NCBI RefSeq assembly: GCF_038096165.1
Contig: NZ_CP151076.1
Span: 5,639,501 to 5,703,500 of the forward strand
DNA: 64,000 nucleotides
Source of the DNA: Pseudomonas sp. G.S.17
GTDB lineage: Bacteria > Pseudomonadota > Gammaproteobacteria > Pseudomonadales > Pseudomonadaceae
Direction: 5' to 3'
Made by a program: the position numbers and the translations under genes. The notes beneath the pieces are model-generated. The model worked only from the letters and a program-made list of their open reading frames with translations. It was not told where the DNA came from and did not search any database. Shown piece after piece: positions 24,166 to 32,095 of this stretch (within the stretch, counting starts at the first letter, position 1; each line of letters begins with the position of its first letter).

Positions 24166-25270
24166 GCCAATATTCGTCACGATCGATCCTGCCGCCACCG
24201 AAGCGGATCTGATTGCGCGCTATGAAGAGAAGTCGGGCAAAACCCTGTATCCGGCGCAGATCGAACGTCTTTTCATCGACCAAATCGCGTACGCCACCAC
24301 CGGCCTGCAGATGTCCATTCAGAATGCTGGTGAGCAGCTATTGGTGCGGCACAGCAACGGCCCGATTCTGGATTACCTGGGTGAGCTGGTCGCCACCCCT
24401 CGATTGTTGGCGATAGCGGCACGTTGCACGGTGCGCTTCACCATTGCGCTGCCTGCAACTCAGCCGATCCTGATCCCTGTCGGTACACGAGTGGCCACCC
24501 AGGACGCCAAGCTGGCATTCGCCACTGATGAAGACGTGCTGATCCCTGCTGGCCAGGCTCAAGTCACCGTCACTGCGACCTGCAGTACGGTCGGCGCAGC
24601 TGGTAATGGTTGGGCGATCGGGCAGATCAGCGTCATCGCCAATCCACCGTTCGCCGGTCTGCTGGCCACCAACATCACCGTGAGCTATGACGGCGCGGAG
24701 GATGAGGACGACGATCGCTACCGTGAACGCATCATTCTCGCCCCTGAGGCTTACTCCAATGCTGGCAGCCGTGGGGCGTATCGTTATCACGCCATGGCCG
24801 TGCATCAATCGATCAAAGATGTGGCGGTGCATGGTCCGGCTGAAGGCCAGCAACCCGGCCATGTCGCGCTGTTCCCGCTGACCACCAGCGGATTGCCGAC
24901 CGCAGACCTGCTACAGCGCGTACTGACCTTGGTGAGTGGCGAGAAGGTGCGGCCCCTCTGTGACACCGTGCATGCGCTGCCCCCGGTGCAGGTCGATTAC
25001 TCGATCAGCGCTCGCATCGTCTTCTTCAACAGCGCCGATCGCGTCACCACGATGGCCCGAGTACAAGCTGCTGCCGATGCGTACGCGCTTGAGTTGAGTG
25101 TCGGTTTAGGTGTCGATATCGTCCCTGAGCAGCTGATCGCACGGCTTCAAGTGGCCGGTGTGTATCGGGCCTTTGTCGAGCAGCCAGCGGTTCCGCGTGA
25201 ATTGCTGGGCAACGAATGGGCGGTCTGCTCCTCGATCCAGCTGATCGATGCAGGTACGTCCAATGGCTGA
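24149..25270 (+). CDS. Baseplate protein J-like
   Basis: A 373-residue protein of the Baseplate_J family. The core shows FIDQIAYATTGLQMSIQNAGEQ, LDYLGELVATPRL, VPVGTRVATQD-type IPVGTRVATQDAKLAFATDED, and the DDRYRERIILAPEAYSNAGSRGAYRYHAMA segment. J forms the peripheral wedge around the hub. It overlaps W upstream and I downstream (8 bp). Confidence 0.92.
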   Translation: MRELPKPIFVTIDPAATEADLIARYEEKSGKTLYPAQIERLFIDQIAYATTGLQMSIQNAGEQLLVRHSNGPILDYLGELVATPRLLAIAARCTVRFTIALPATQPILIPVGTRVATQDAKLAFATDEDVLIPAGQAQVTVTATCSTVGAAGNGWAIGQISVIANPPFAGLLATNITVSYDGAEDEDDDRYRERIILAPEAYSNAGSRGAYRYHAMAVHQSIKDVAVHGPAEGQQPGHVALFPLTTSGLPTADLLQRVLTLVSGEKVRPLCDTVHALPPVQVDYSISARIVFFNSADRVTTMARVQAAADAYALELSVGLGVDIVPEQLIARLQVAGVYRAFVEQPAVPRELLGNEWAVCSSIQLIDAGTSNG

Positions 25271-26393
25271 TCAACAGCTGCCTCCGGCGCTGGCCGGTGA
25301 TGAGCGCTTCGTCTGGCTGAATGAGCTGCTCAACGAGAACATGCAGCGCCTCGATCTCGACCCGATGCTCGTCTACCTAGTCGACCTGGTGCCGTCTTCG
25401 CTGCTGCCGATCCTTGCCGAACAGTTTTCCATGTTGGAAGAGGCGACTTGGCCGGTGGCAAGATCCGATGATGACCGGCGAGCGCTGATCAAAACCGCGA
25501 TCATGCTGCACCGCTACAAGGGCACGCCCTGGGCAGTCAAGCAGGCGCTGGCCACCATCGGTTATCCGGTCCTGGAGCTGATCGAGCAGAAGACTTACCA
25601 GGCCGAATGGATCGCTGCAGGAGGCAAGACCCTCGATGGCACCTGGCTGCTCGATGGCAGCGTCAGCCTCACGCCGCCCGCGACTGGCATCAACGGTCAA
25701 GTCATGAAGCGCATCGCCATGAGCCACTGGGCTCAGTATGCGATCCGCCTCAACGCCTCGGAAGGCGACTGGTCTCGCGACCAACAGAAACGCATTCGCC
25801 AAGTCGCAGAAGCCTATGCGCCCACTCGCGACGAGCTGGTCGGCATCATCATTGCGCTGCAGGCAAAGTTCGATTCACGAATCACCATCAAGTCGATGGC
25901 TGCGCGCCTGCGCTTGAAGTACTCCAGGTGCCAGCGTTTCCAGCCTGCAGCGCGCCGCACGCTGGATGGCTGCTGGAAACTCAGCGGCGGGTATGCCGAC
26001 GTGTTGCTTGACGGTGGCTGGTCTCTTGACGGGCGGCCTCTCAATGGGCGCACACCGACCGGCGCGACCCTGGACAACAGCCACATCACCACTCATCAAA
26101 AGATCACCCTGCGTGCCGCCATGGCCATGGGTGGCCCGCGCGCTTCTGAACCGGTCCTCTTAGGCGATCGCTTTCTTGCGCTGGATGGCCGCTGGGCTCT
26201 GGACACCCAAACACTTCAGGGCTGGCCGATGGATGAAGGCCGAAGCCTTGCCGATGCCCAGCTCGACCGCGTTGGCCTGCATCGCCTCGACGGCACCTGG
26301 CTGCTGGGCGGCGAACTGGGCGGACCAAGCATCAGATTCCGCGCCACTTTGCGCGTTAAACACAACGGCATTACGACCCAGGAACCGCTATGA
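25263..26393 (+). CDS. Tail protein I-like with LDG-repeat C-terminal extension
   Basis: A 376-residue protein. P2 gpI-like segments are at about residues 10-110 and 135-200 (ILAEQFSMLEEATWPVARSDDDRRALIKTAIMLHRYKGTPWAVKQAL; SHWAQYAIRL). The middle and C-terminal part contain five variants of an LDG-x-W-x-L(D/S)G unit (LDGTWLLDG, LDGCWKLSGG, LLDGGWSLDG, LDGRWALDT, LDGTWLLGG). Residues 205-376 are absent from P2 I and may be a beta-repeat fibre-attachment region. Confidence 0.8.
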   Translation: MADQQLPPALAGDERFVWLNELLNENMQRLDLDPMLVYLVDLVPSSLLPILAEQFSMLEEATWPVARSDDDRRALIKTAIMLHRYKGTPWAVKQALATIGYPVLELIEQKTYQAEWIAAGGKTLDGTWLLDGSVSLTPPATGINGQVMKRIAMSHWAQYAIRLNASEGDWSRDQQKRIRQVAEAYAPTRDELVGIIIALQAKFDSRITIKSMAARLRLKYSRCQRFQPAARRTLDGCWKLSGGYADVLLDGGWSLDGRPLNGRTPTGATLDNSHITTHQKITLRAAMAMGGPRASEPVLLGDRFLALDGRWALDTQTLQGWPMDEGRSLADAQLDRVGLHRLDGTWLLGGELGGPSIRFRATLRVKHNGITTQEPL

Positions 26394-26755
26394 GCAATCC
26401 GACTGCCACACCCACCACGCTGGCCTATCGGCACCAGGTCGCGGTTAGCGCCGCAACTGGTGCAGCAATTTCCAAAGCCGCCTGGATGGCCTTCGGGTCG
26501 GGTAGCAAGGCGTATTCGCCGGACGAGGACGTGGCCCTCGTGGCTGAGTTCGCCCGCGTTCCAGTGACCAACATCGTGGTAGGCGCTGTGCTGACAGTCA
26601 GGGGCAACATGGGCGGAATCCTGGCTGCAGACAACGTCCTGCGCGAGTTCGGTGTGTTTACCGAGTCGGGCGTGCTGATGGGTCGCCGCGTCGTTAAGCC
26701 AAAAGAGTTCGAGTCCACCAGCGAGATCGAACTCGATCTTGATTTTGAATACTGA
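26390..26755 (+). CDS. Tail-collar fibre-like small protein
   Basis: A 121-residue protein with the pattern of the N-terminal domain of phage tail-collar fibres (YRHQVAVSAATGAAISKAAWMAFGSG, then FARVPVTNIVVGAVLTVRGNMGG and VLREFGVFTESGVLMGRR). It probably connects the baseplate to the adhesin encoded next. It overlaps the I gene by 4 bp. Confidence 0.7.
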   Translation: MSNPTATPTTLAYRHQVAVSAATGAAISKAAWMAFGSGSKAYSPDEDVALVAEFARVPVTNIVVGAVLTVRGNMGGILAADNVLREFGVFTESGVLMGRRVVKPKEFESTSEIELDLDFEY

Positions 26756-26766
26756 GGAACACCGTC

Positions 26767-29331
26767 ATGCCGTTGACCCCAAGTCCAAATCCGATTTTCT
26801 CCGCCAGCATGCCGGCGCTGACAACCTCCAGTGTCGCCCACCCGGACACGTGGAATCCGATTCACCAGGCGCTGCTGGACAATGACGCAGCTATTAATAA
26901 GGCAGTTGGCGATAACAAGGCCGCAGCCGATCTGGCCATCGACTCGCTGGATGAGCGCCTTGGCGGCGTTGAGTCGTCGAGCGCTGTTTCAGTTCAAAAG
27001 GCCGTTGATCTTGACTGGCTGTACCGCAACAACGTCGTCCGCTTCGAAATGTTCGTTTCAGGCTACACGCTGATCGATCTGGAGCCGGTCACTGTTATCC
27101 AGGGCGTCAACGGCGATGACTCTATCGATCTGGCGTCCACGTCCCAGCTGCGCCCCGGCGAGTTTTACGTCCTCAGTGATCCGGCTGCGGTCGATGCCAA
27201 TGGTGACCCGGCCCCGGCATCCGCGCTGGTGCAGGTGCAAACCGTACTGTCTGCGGCCCGCATTCGTCTCGCTGCCAACCTGTCACGCGATTGGGGCCCA
27301 TCGGCAACCCTGCGCCGCTCCAGTATCAAGGTGCTGGGCGCTTCCCGCGCTGCTGCCATGCCGGGCGACATCTACCTGACGCGCTCGATCAACATCGGCA
27401 CCGACACCGCTGGTGGCGCGGTCGTGATTCGCCGCTCGCTCAACTCGGGCATGGCCCGTCTGTATTACCGCGACGGCTACCAGCCTACGTGGAAAGAAAC
27501 CGGCTGGTCGTTGCGCCGTACCGATGGCGATATCCCGACCGGCTATGCCGACTATGAATACATTCTGCCAATGCGCGGTGATGGCTGGCTGCGACTGGAC
27601 ATCTCGGGCGAGGCTATGAGCATTGCCCACCTGGTGGCCTTAGGCACGCCAACTGGCCTGGGCGGCTTTATCAACCCGGATCTGCGTCCGGCAACGCCGC
27701 TGATCAGCACGCCTGCCGCCGCTGCAACCGGGGTCATGGAGCGTCCAACGCTGGCCTTGTCGGGCTACAGCTCGCCATCGGGCAACACCCAGGCGGCGGT
27801 CCAATTCCAGCTGTCCACGACAGCCGCCTTCGTTTCGATCCTGCATGACTCTGGCGTCCTCGGCTCCGGGCTGTCGTATGCATTGCCCGCTGCGGTGCTG
27901 GTCGCTGGAGCGACTTACTACTGGCGTGCCCGCGTCCAGGACGTGGCGGGCTTATGGTCGGATTATTCGGCTGTTTCCAGCTTTGCTACGGCTGCCTCGT
28001 TTGTGTATGTAGCCGCGCCAGGCATCACCGGGCCTGCCGCAAACGCCACGGACGTGCCTGAGCAGCCGACGCTCACCAGTTCAGCCTTTGTCGTGTCGGG
28101 CGGCACGGATACGCATGCAGCTAGCCAATGGCGGATTCGCGCTGCAGCGGGAACCTACACAGCGCCGGTCTGGGACAGCGGCACCGATGCGGTGAACAAG
28201 CTCACGGCAGTAGTGCCTGCTGGCAAGTTGCTGCCGGGTCAGTTGAGCTATTACCTGCAGGTGCGCCATCAGGGTACCGCCAAGGGCTGGTCGGAGTGGT
28301 CGACCGAAAGCAAGATCACCACTAAGGCGCAGTTCGCCAACGTGATCGGCATTGCGATGCTCGCCACGGGCGGCGGCGGTGGCACTTGGGCTCGCGTTGA
28401 TGAAAACGGCGCAACCAAGGTGACAGACGCTTCGTTTTTCAGCTCGCACGCCACGTACGGCGCAATCCAGGATCAGGTGGTCGACAGCCAGAACATGGTC
28501 AGAATCCCGGCCTTCTATGTGAAGCGCGGCACCATCGCCTCGGGCGCAAACGTCGGCAAGAAGGCGGTATGGATTTCCGACCAGCCAGCGACAGGCTTCA
28601 CCTTGCACCCGGCATTCAAGAATGCAGGTGCGGATCTCGCGCAGTTCTGGATCGGCAAATACCAAGGCACGACTGACGGGGCGAAGCTGGGCTCCAAGCC
28701 GGGCCTGATGCCGCTGGCCAGTATCGATTTCCCGACCATGCAGGCCCGTGCAGCAGCACGCAACACGGCGGGCGTCAGTGGTTTCGCGCTGTGGTCGATC
28801 TACCAGCTGTCCGCCATTCAGACGCTGGCCATGATCGAAATGGGCGGGTCGGATTCACAAGCGCTGATCGGTCAGGGCAACGTCAGTACCAGCGCCGTGC
28901 AGGCGGTAGACAGTGCCATGGTTGCGCAAGCCACCTGGCGCGGCATCGTCGGGCTGTGGGGCAACGTCTACCAGATGGTTGACGGCCTGCAGACTGATGC
29001 GTCGAGCAGGTTCATGGTCTGGGATCGCAACGGCAACAAGTCGTATCTGACCACCACGCGCACCGCGCCCTCTGGCGGCAGTTACCCGGTGACCATGGCG
29101 GAGGACGCAGGGGCCAACTACGACCTGCGCGACATCTTTGCGCCCGCAACGGTGGATTCCACGGCCAGCAATGGAACATACGGCGACTACTTCTATGCCA
29201 ACCCGAACTGCGTGGCGTTCCACGGTGGCTACTTCGGCAGCGGCTCGACCGCCGGGCTGTTCTATCTGGTCGTCAGCAACGCCTCGTCGAGCGCGAGCAC
29301 GTACGTCGGCGGCCGCCTCGCAAAGGTGTAA
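26767..29331 (+). CDS. Tail-tip adhesin, DGR target with C-type-lectin-like C-terminus
   Basis: An 854-residue adhesin. An N-terminal attachment region (1-300) is followed by two fibronectin-III-like modules (about 305-412 and 414-525; each has YYWRARV or YYLQVRH and a W-S-x-W/Y-S element). A C-terminal C-type lectin/FGE-sulfatase fold follows (about 527-854), with GLWGNVYQMVDG corresponding to the GNVWEW motif of that fold, ending GGRLAKV. The last 35 residues are the variable repeat. It probably binds the host receptor at the tail tip. Confidence 0.85.
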   Translation: MPLTPSPNPIFSASMPALTTSSVAHPDTWNPIHQALLDNDAAINKAVGDNKAAADLAIDSLDERLGGVESSSAVSVQKAVDLDWLYRNNVVRFEMFVSGYTLIDLEPVTVIQGVNGDDSIDLASTSQLRPGEFYVLSDPAAVDANGDPAPASALVQVQTVLSAARIRLAANLSRDWGPSATLRRSSIKVLGASRAAAMPGDIYLTRSINIGTDTAGGAVVIRRSLNSGMARLYYRDGYQPTWKETGWSLRRTDGDIPTGYADYEYILPMRGDGWLRLDISGEAMSIAHLVALGTPTGLGGFINPDLRPATPLISTPAAAATGVMERPTLALSGYSSPSGNTQAAVQFQLSTTAAFVSILHDSGVLGSGLSYALPAAVLVAGATYYWRARVQDVAGLWSDYSAVSSFATAASFVYVAAPGITGPAANATDVPEQPTLTSSAFVVSGGTDTHAASQWRIRAAAGTYTAPVWDSGTDAVNKLTAVVPAGKLLPGQLSYYLQVRHQGTAKGWSEWSTESKITTKAQFANVIGIAMLATGGGGGTWARVDENGATKVTDASFFSSHATYGAIQDQVVDSQNMVRIPAFYVKRGTIASGANVGKKAVWISDQPATGFTLHPAFKNAGADLAQFWIGKYQGTTDGAKLGSKPGLMPLASIDFPTMQARAAARNTAGVSGFALWSIYQLSAIQTLAMIEMGGSDSQALIGQGNVSTSAVQAVDSAMVAQATWRGIVGLWGNVYQMVDGLQTDASSRFMVWDRNGNKSYLTTTRTAPSGGSYPVTMAEDAGANYDLRDIFAPATVDSTASNGTYGDYFYANPNCVAFHGGYFGSGSTAGLFYLVVSNASSSASTYVGGRLAKV
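29222..29324 (+). repeat. DGR variable repeat (VR)
   Basis: The 103 bp align without gaps to the template repeat at 30656-30758 (94 identities). All nine differences are at template adenines: four A to T, four A to G, one A to C. They change AAC/TAC codons to codons for Tyr, Phe, Ser, Thr, Val, Ser, Ser and Tyr, leaving the frame intact. The 3' end has an uninterrupted 14-base G/C run (29308-29321), like the IMH element that fixes the direction of transfer in BPP-1. Confidence 0.93.
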
Positions 29332-29365
29332 TGGGTCCTGTGACCTGAGTCATGTCTTTGGGCTA

Positions 29366-29380
29366 GCCCGCCGAGCGGGC
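29366..29380 (+). other. GC hairpin downstream of the variable repeat
   Basis: GCCCGC and GCGGGC flank a CGA loop 41 bp after the variable repeat ends. In BPP-1 a DNA hairpin just after the IMH is needed for efficient retrohoming; here the distance is greater. It could instead end transcription of the adhesin gene, since CCCTTTGCTCTT follows. Confidence 0.4.
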
Positions 29381-29404
29381 GCCCTTTGCTCTTAGGAGAG
29401 CGCT

Positions 29405-29974
29405 TTGAAAATTGAAAATGGAACATTAAGCGTCAACGGCCAAACCATTGCTCTGGCCGATATCAGCGTTGACGGGCTGGTCCGCGTCTGGCTGGTACCG
29501 TCCGAGTACCGAGCGAACGGCCTGTTTGTCGCCGTGATCTTGCCGGGCCAGCCGGACGAAGTCCCGGCCTGCTCATTTGACGCCGCCGAGTATCTGGGCG
29601 AGATCACATACGAAGCTGCTGCCCCGCACAAGCTGGCCGCCGCCAAGACCGCCAAGCTGGAGCAGATCAACGCAGCGTGCGATCTGGCCTTAGCATCACT
29701 GACCAGCACCTATCCACCCGGTGAATTGCAGAGCTGGCCGCAGCAGGTGCAGGAAGCGGCGGCGTTTCTGCTCGATCCACCAGGCCCCACACTGCTGTTG
29801 TCGGCCATTGCCGAGGTGCGCGGCTTGACGGTCGCGGATCTGGCGGGGCGTGTACAGGCCAAGGCCGAGGGCTACGCCGCCTATTCGGGGGCAATCATCG
29901 GCAAGCGCCAGGCTGCCGAGGATCTCCTCGACAATGCTGAGTCGCTTGAAGAAGTGGCGGCCATTGTATGGTGA
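29405..29974 (+). CDS. DUF4376-like tail fibre-associated protein
   Basis: A 189-residue protein starting from TTG at 29405, chosen because TTAGGAG lies 7 bases upstream. The N-terminal 75 residues are beta-rich; the C-terminal 110 residues (AAAKTAKLEQINAACDLAL, then PPGELQSWPQQVQEAAAFL) match the helical DUF4376-type domain of fibre assembly/accessory proteins. It lies between the adhesin and the DGR accessory gene and may act as a chaperone for the adhesin. Confidence 0.65.
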   Translation: MKIENGTLSVNGQTIALADISVDGLVRVWLVPSEYRANGLFVAVILPGQPDEVPACSFDAAEYLGEITYEAAAPHKLAAAKTAKLEQINAACDLALASLTSTYPPGELQSWPQQVQEAAAFLLDPPGPTLLLSAIAEVRGLTVADLAGRVQAKAEGYAAYSGAIIGKRQAAEDLLDNAESLEEVAAIVW

Positions 29975-30279
29975 AGCGTATTGCGCTGGGCCTGGTCCTG
30001 CTGTTGCTCTGCGCGTTCGTCACCTTGGTCGCGCTTTGTTGGATGTTCTTTGCTGTGCTCGGTAACAGCACGCGGGCCTGGCGCTTGGCCGTTTCATTTG
30101 ACCAGTTGGCCAATACCGCATTTGGCGGCAGCGAAGATGAGACGATCAGCTCTCGCGCAGGCAAGGCTGCTCGACAGGGAAAGCGATGGGGCTGCGTGCT
30201 GTGCGGGCTGCTCAATCGCTTCGAACCCGACCACTGCGAGAAGAATATCGAAGCAGATGAAGGGAAGATGTCAGCGTGA
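29968..30279 (+). CDS. Small membrane protein between fibre accessory gene and avd
   Basis: A 103-residue protein with one N-terminal transmembrane segment (about residues 5-32, LGLVLLLLCAFVTLVALCWMFFAVLG). The C-terminal cytoplasmic part has CVLCGLL...HCEKN, a possible small metal site. It overlaps both neighbours (7 bp and 4 bp), so it is made together with Avd. No family recognised; a link to the DGR or to phage adsorption is only positional. Confidence 0.6.
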   Translation: MVKRIALGLVLLLLCAFVTLVALCWMFFAVLGNSTRAWRLAVSFDQLANTAFGGSEDETISSRAGKAARQGKRWGCVLCGLLNRFEPDHCEKNIEADEGKMSA

Positions 30280-30632
30280 GTGATGCCCAATTGACCCTGC
30301 TGACCAAGCTTGAAGAGCTGGACGCATACACGCATACCGTATTGCACCAGTTCCCAAAGCTTGAGCGCCACCTGCTTTGCGCCGAGCTAAGGGCTGTAAC
30401 CAATCATTTATTGCGTCTTACGGTGGTGGCTTGGAAGCGCCGCCAGAAGACGGCGGCACTGTTTGATCTAGATGTTGAGATTGAGATATTCCGCCACCTG
30501 GTGCGCAAAGCTCACCGGCTCACCTACATCAACACGCACCGACTGGACGTATGGATGCGTCACGTCAACGAGGTGGGCCGGATTGTTGGTGCGTGGATCA
30601 AGCACGAAGGATTAGCACCAGTTAAGAAGTAA
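30276..30632 (+). CDS. avd: DGR accessory variability determinant (Avd-like)
   Basis: A 118-residue, basic, all-helical protein. Helices around TLLTKLEELDAYTHTVLHQFPKLERHLL, LRAVTNHLLRLTVVAWKRRQ, LDVEIEIFRHLVRKAHRLTYIN and HRLDVWMRHVNEVGRIVGAWIKH fit the four-helix bundle of Avd, which forms a pentamer that binds the reverse transcriptase and template RNA. The start is GTG at 30276, overlapping the preceding stop (GTGA). The template repeat begins 24 bp after its stop. Confidence 0.88.
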   Translation: MSDAQLTLLTKLEELDAYTHTVLHQFPKLERHLLCAELRAVTNHLLRLTVVAWKRRQKTAALFDLDVEIEIFRHLVRKAHRLTYINTHRLDVWMRHVNEVGRIVGAWIKHEGLAPVKK

Positions 30633-30655
30633 AGAGCATTGGGGGGAGGCTTATT

Positions 30656-30758
30656 ACGGTGGCAACTACGGCAACGGCTCGAACGCCGGGCTGTTCTATC
30701 TGAACGTCAACAACGCCTCGTCGAGCGCGAACACGAACGTCGGCGGCCGCCTCGCAAA
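30656..30758 (+). repeat. DGR template repeat (TR)
   Basis: A 103-bp non-coding copy of the adhesin 3' end, between avd and the reverse transcriptase. Read in the adhesin frame it carries eight AAC codons and one TAC at ligand-facing positions, the usual adenine-rich design. It has 24 adenines, of which nine are replaced in VR. Immediately left of 30656 the two copies differ at non-adenine bases, which sets the boundary. It is transcribed into the RNA template for mutagenic cDNA. Confidence 0.93.
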
Positions 30759-30778
30759 CGATTATCGCCAGAAGGCAT

Positions 30779-30794
30779 CAGGCCCAAGGGCCTG
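30779..30794 (+). other. Hairpin in the TR-RT spacer
   Basis: CAGGCCC and GGGCCTG surround a two-base AA loop 20 bp after the template repeat. In characterised DGRs the spacer RNA after TR folds and helps prime cDNA synthesis. The rest of 30633-30877 has no gene apart from the repeat. Confidence 0.4.
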
Positions 30795-30877
30795 TGTCCA
30801 GCGCGCTTCCTTTGGAGCCCCTCTCCAGACCATGTAGTCAAAGATTTACAGGGCATCGCGGCTACTAGCTTCGGCGA

Positions 30878-31966
30878 ATGTGGCGATGCCCGCCCTCATT
30901 TTTCGCCCTCATATGGGCTAAGGCTTATGTTGTGCCGATCACCACTAATGGCCTCTGGGGCCAGATAATTGATTTTGATAACCTGTACCAAGCCTATCTA
31001 GAGGCGCGTCGTGGCAAGCGGGATCGATCCTCTGTCATGCGCTTTGCCGCCAATGTCGAAGAAAATCTCGTCAACCTGCAGAACCATCTGATCTGGAAAA
31101 GCTGGGCACCCGGCAAGCCTCGCGAATTCGTGGTTAAAGAGCCCAAGCTGCGCCTGATCCAGGCTCCACCGTTTGCCGACCGCGTCATCCATCACGCCCT
31201 GGTGCGAGTGGTCAACCCTCTCTTCGAGCGCAAGTTCATCAGTGACTCCTACGCCTGCCGCGTCGGCATGGGCACCCAGGCGGCTGTGGCACGAGTTCAG
31301 CACTTCATTAGGGTTGCGAAGCGCAACCACGGCGACAGCGCGTATGTACTCAAGGCCGACATCAGTAAATTCTTCGCGAGCATAAGGCATCACGCCTTGC
31401 TGCGGGAAATTGAGCGCACCATCTCCGATAAGAACGTGCTGTGGCTTTGGCGGCAGATCATCAGCGGCTACGGTAATGAGACCGGCATCGGCTTGCCGGT
31501 TGGCGCGCTCACCAGCCAATTAGGAGCCAACATCCTGCTCAGCCGACTGGATCATGCTGCCAAGGATCAGATGGGTATCAAGCACTACGTGCGGTACATG
31601 GATGACTTCATCGCAGTGCTGCCCAATAAGGAGTGCGCCGCAGCGGCTCTGAGCGAGCTGGCAACGGAAGTGGCGGCGCTCAGCTTGGAGTTGAACCCTA
31701 AGACGGCAATTCATCCTTGGCAGCGCGGCTTGGACTTCTGCGGTTATCGCATATGGCCAACCCACATCTTGCCCCGCAAGCGGAACATCAAGCGGGCGCG
31801 GTCATCGTTCCGGGCATTGATGGCGAGATATAAGGCAGGGCTGATCAGCCAGCAGCACGTCAGGCAGCGAGTCTGTAGCTTCCTGGCGTACACGAAGCAC
31901 TGCAACGCTAGTCGCACCGTAGAAGGAGTACTTGGTGATTTGAGGTTGGTGAGAGGACGCGGATAA
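30878..31966 (+). CDS. DGR reverse transcriptase
   Basis: A 362-residue group-II-like reverse transcriptase. Visible RT blocks: FENLY-type FDNLYQAYLEARRGKRDR, KPREFVVKEPKLRLIQAPPFADRVIHHALV, LKADISKFFASI with the first catalytic Asp, the DGR-type GLPVGALTSQ in place of QG-type motifs, YVRYMDDFIAV with the catalytic DD, and the thumb-side HPWQRGLDFCGYRI. There is no endonuclease or maturase domain. The start is uncertain because the first 30 residues are unlike relatives; a GTG or other start near 30929 is possible. Confidence 0.93.
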   Translation: MWRCPPSFFALIWAKAYVVPITTNGLWGQIIDFDNLYQAYLEARRGKRDRSSVMRFAANVEENLVNLQNHLIWKSWAPGKPREFVVKEPKLRLIQAPPFADRVIHHALVRVVNPLFERKFISDSYACRVGMGTQAAVARVQHFIRVAKRNHGDSAYVLKADISKFFASIRHHALLREIERTISDKNVLWLWRQIISGYGNETGIGLPVGALTSQLGANILLSRLDHAAKDQMGIKHYVRYMDDFIAVLPNKECAAAALSELATEVAALSLELNPKTAIHPWQRGLDFCGYRIWPTHILPRKRNIKRARSSFRALMARYKAGLISQQHVRQRVCSFLAYTKHCNASRTVEGVLGDLRLVRGRG

Positions 31967-32021
31967 CTCTATAGGCATTTGGTGAGTCGGGAGTCACACC
32001 TGGCCACCGTTTTCGTTATTC

Positions 32022-32040
32022 TGTTGCAGTGGATGCAACA
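32022..32040. repeat. Palindrome at the prophage right end
   Basis: TGTTGCA and TGCAACA flank GTGGA, giving a perfect 7-bp palindrome 55 bp from the inferred right end of the phage. The core differs from the early-region palindrome (1821-1835) at one spacer base. It may bind the transposase or a shared regulator. The 31967-32095 stretch contains no gene. Confidence 0.5.
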
Positions 32041-32095
32041 AATCCAAAAACGATTTATCTCAGCAAAGCCTCTTCATTTTTCGCGCCGCGCATCA

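Larger units (their letters stand above)
1..32095. mobile_element. Mu-like (BcepMu-type) contractile-tailed transposable prophage, right portion
   Basis: The genes from the left edge to about 32095 form a continuous phage block: leftward early genes, repressor, lysis cassette, Mu-type packaging and head genes (DUF3486, terminase, DUF935 portal, F, G, I), then P2-type contractile tail genes and a diversity-generating retroelement. This mosaic and the divergent early/late orientation are those of BcepMu. No integrase or attachment site is visible, as expected for replicative transposition. The right end is inferred: phage sequence gives way to an EAL-domain reading frame near 32096, and the sequence just before it ends in CA, the usual terminal dinucleotide. 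The left end and transposase lie outside the window. Confidence 0.85.

Noticed and set aside
26390..28000. A second DGR variable repeat in other fibre genes
   Set aside because: No other match to the GC-rich 3' end of the template repeat was found outside 29222-29324.
30639..30968. 109-codon frame across the template repeat
   Set aside because: It is in a different frame from the adhesin reading, is rich in Arg/Pro, and overlaps a clearly non-coding DGR template.
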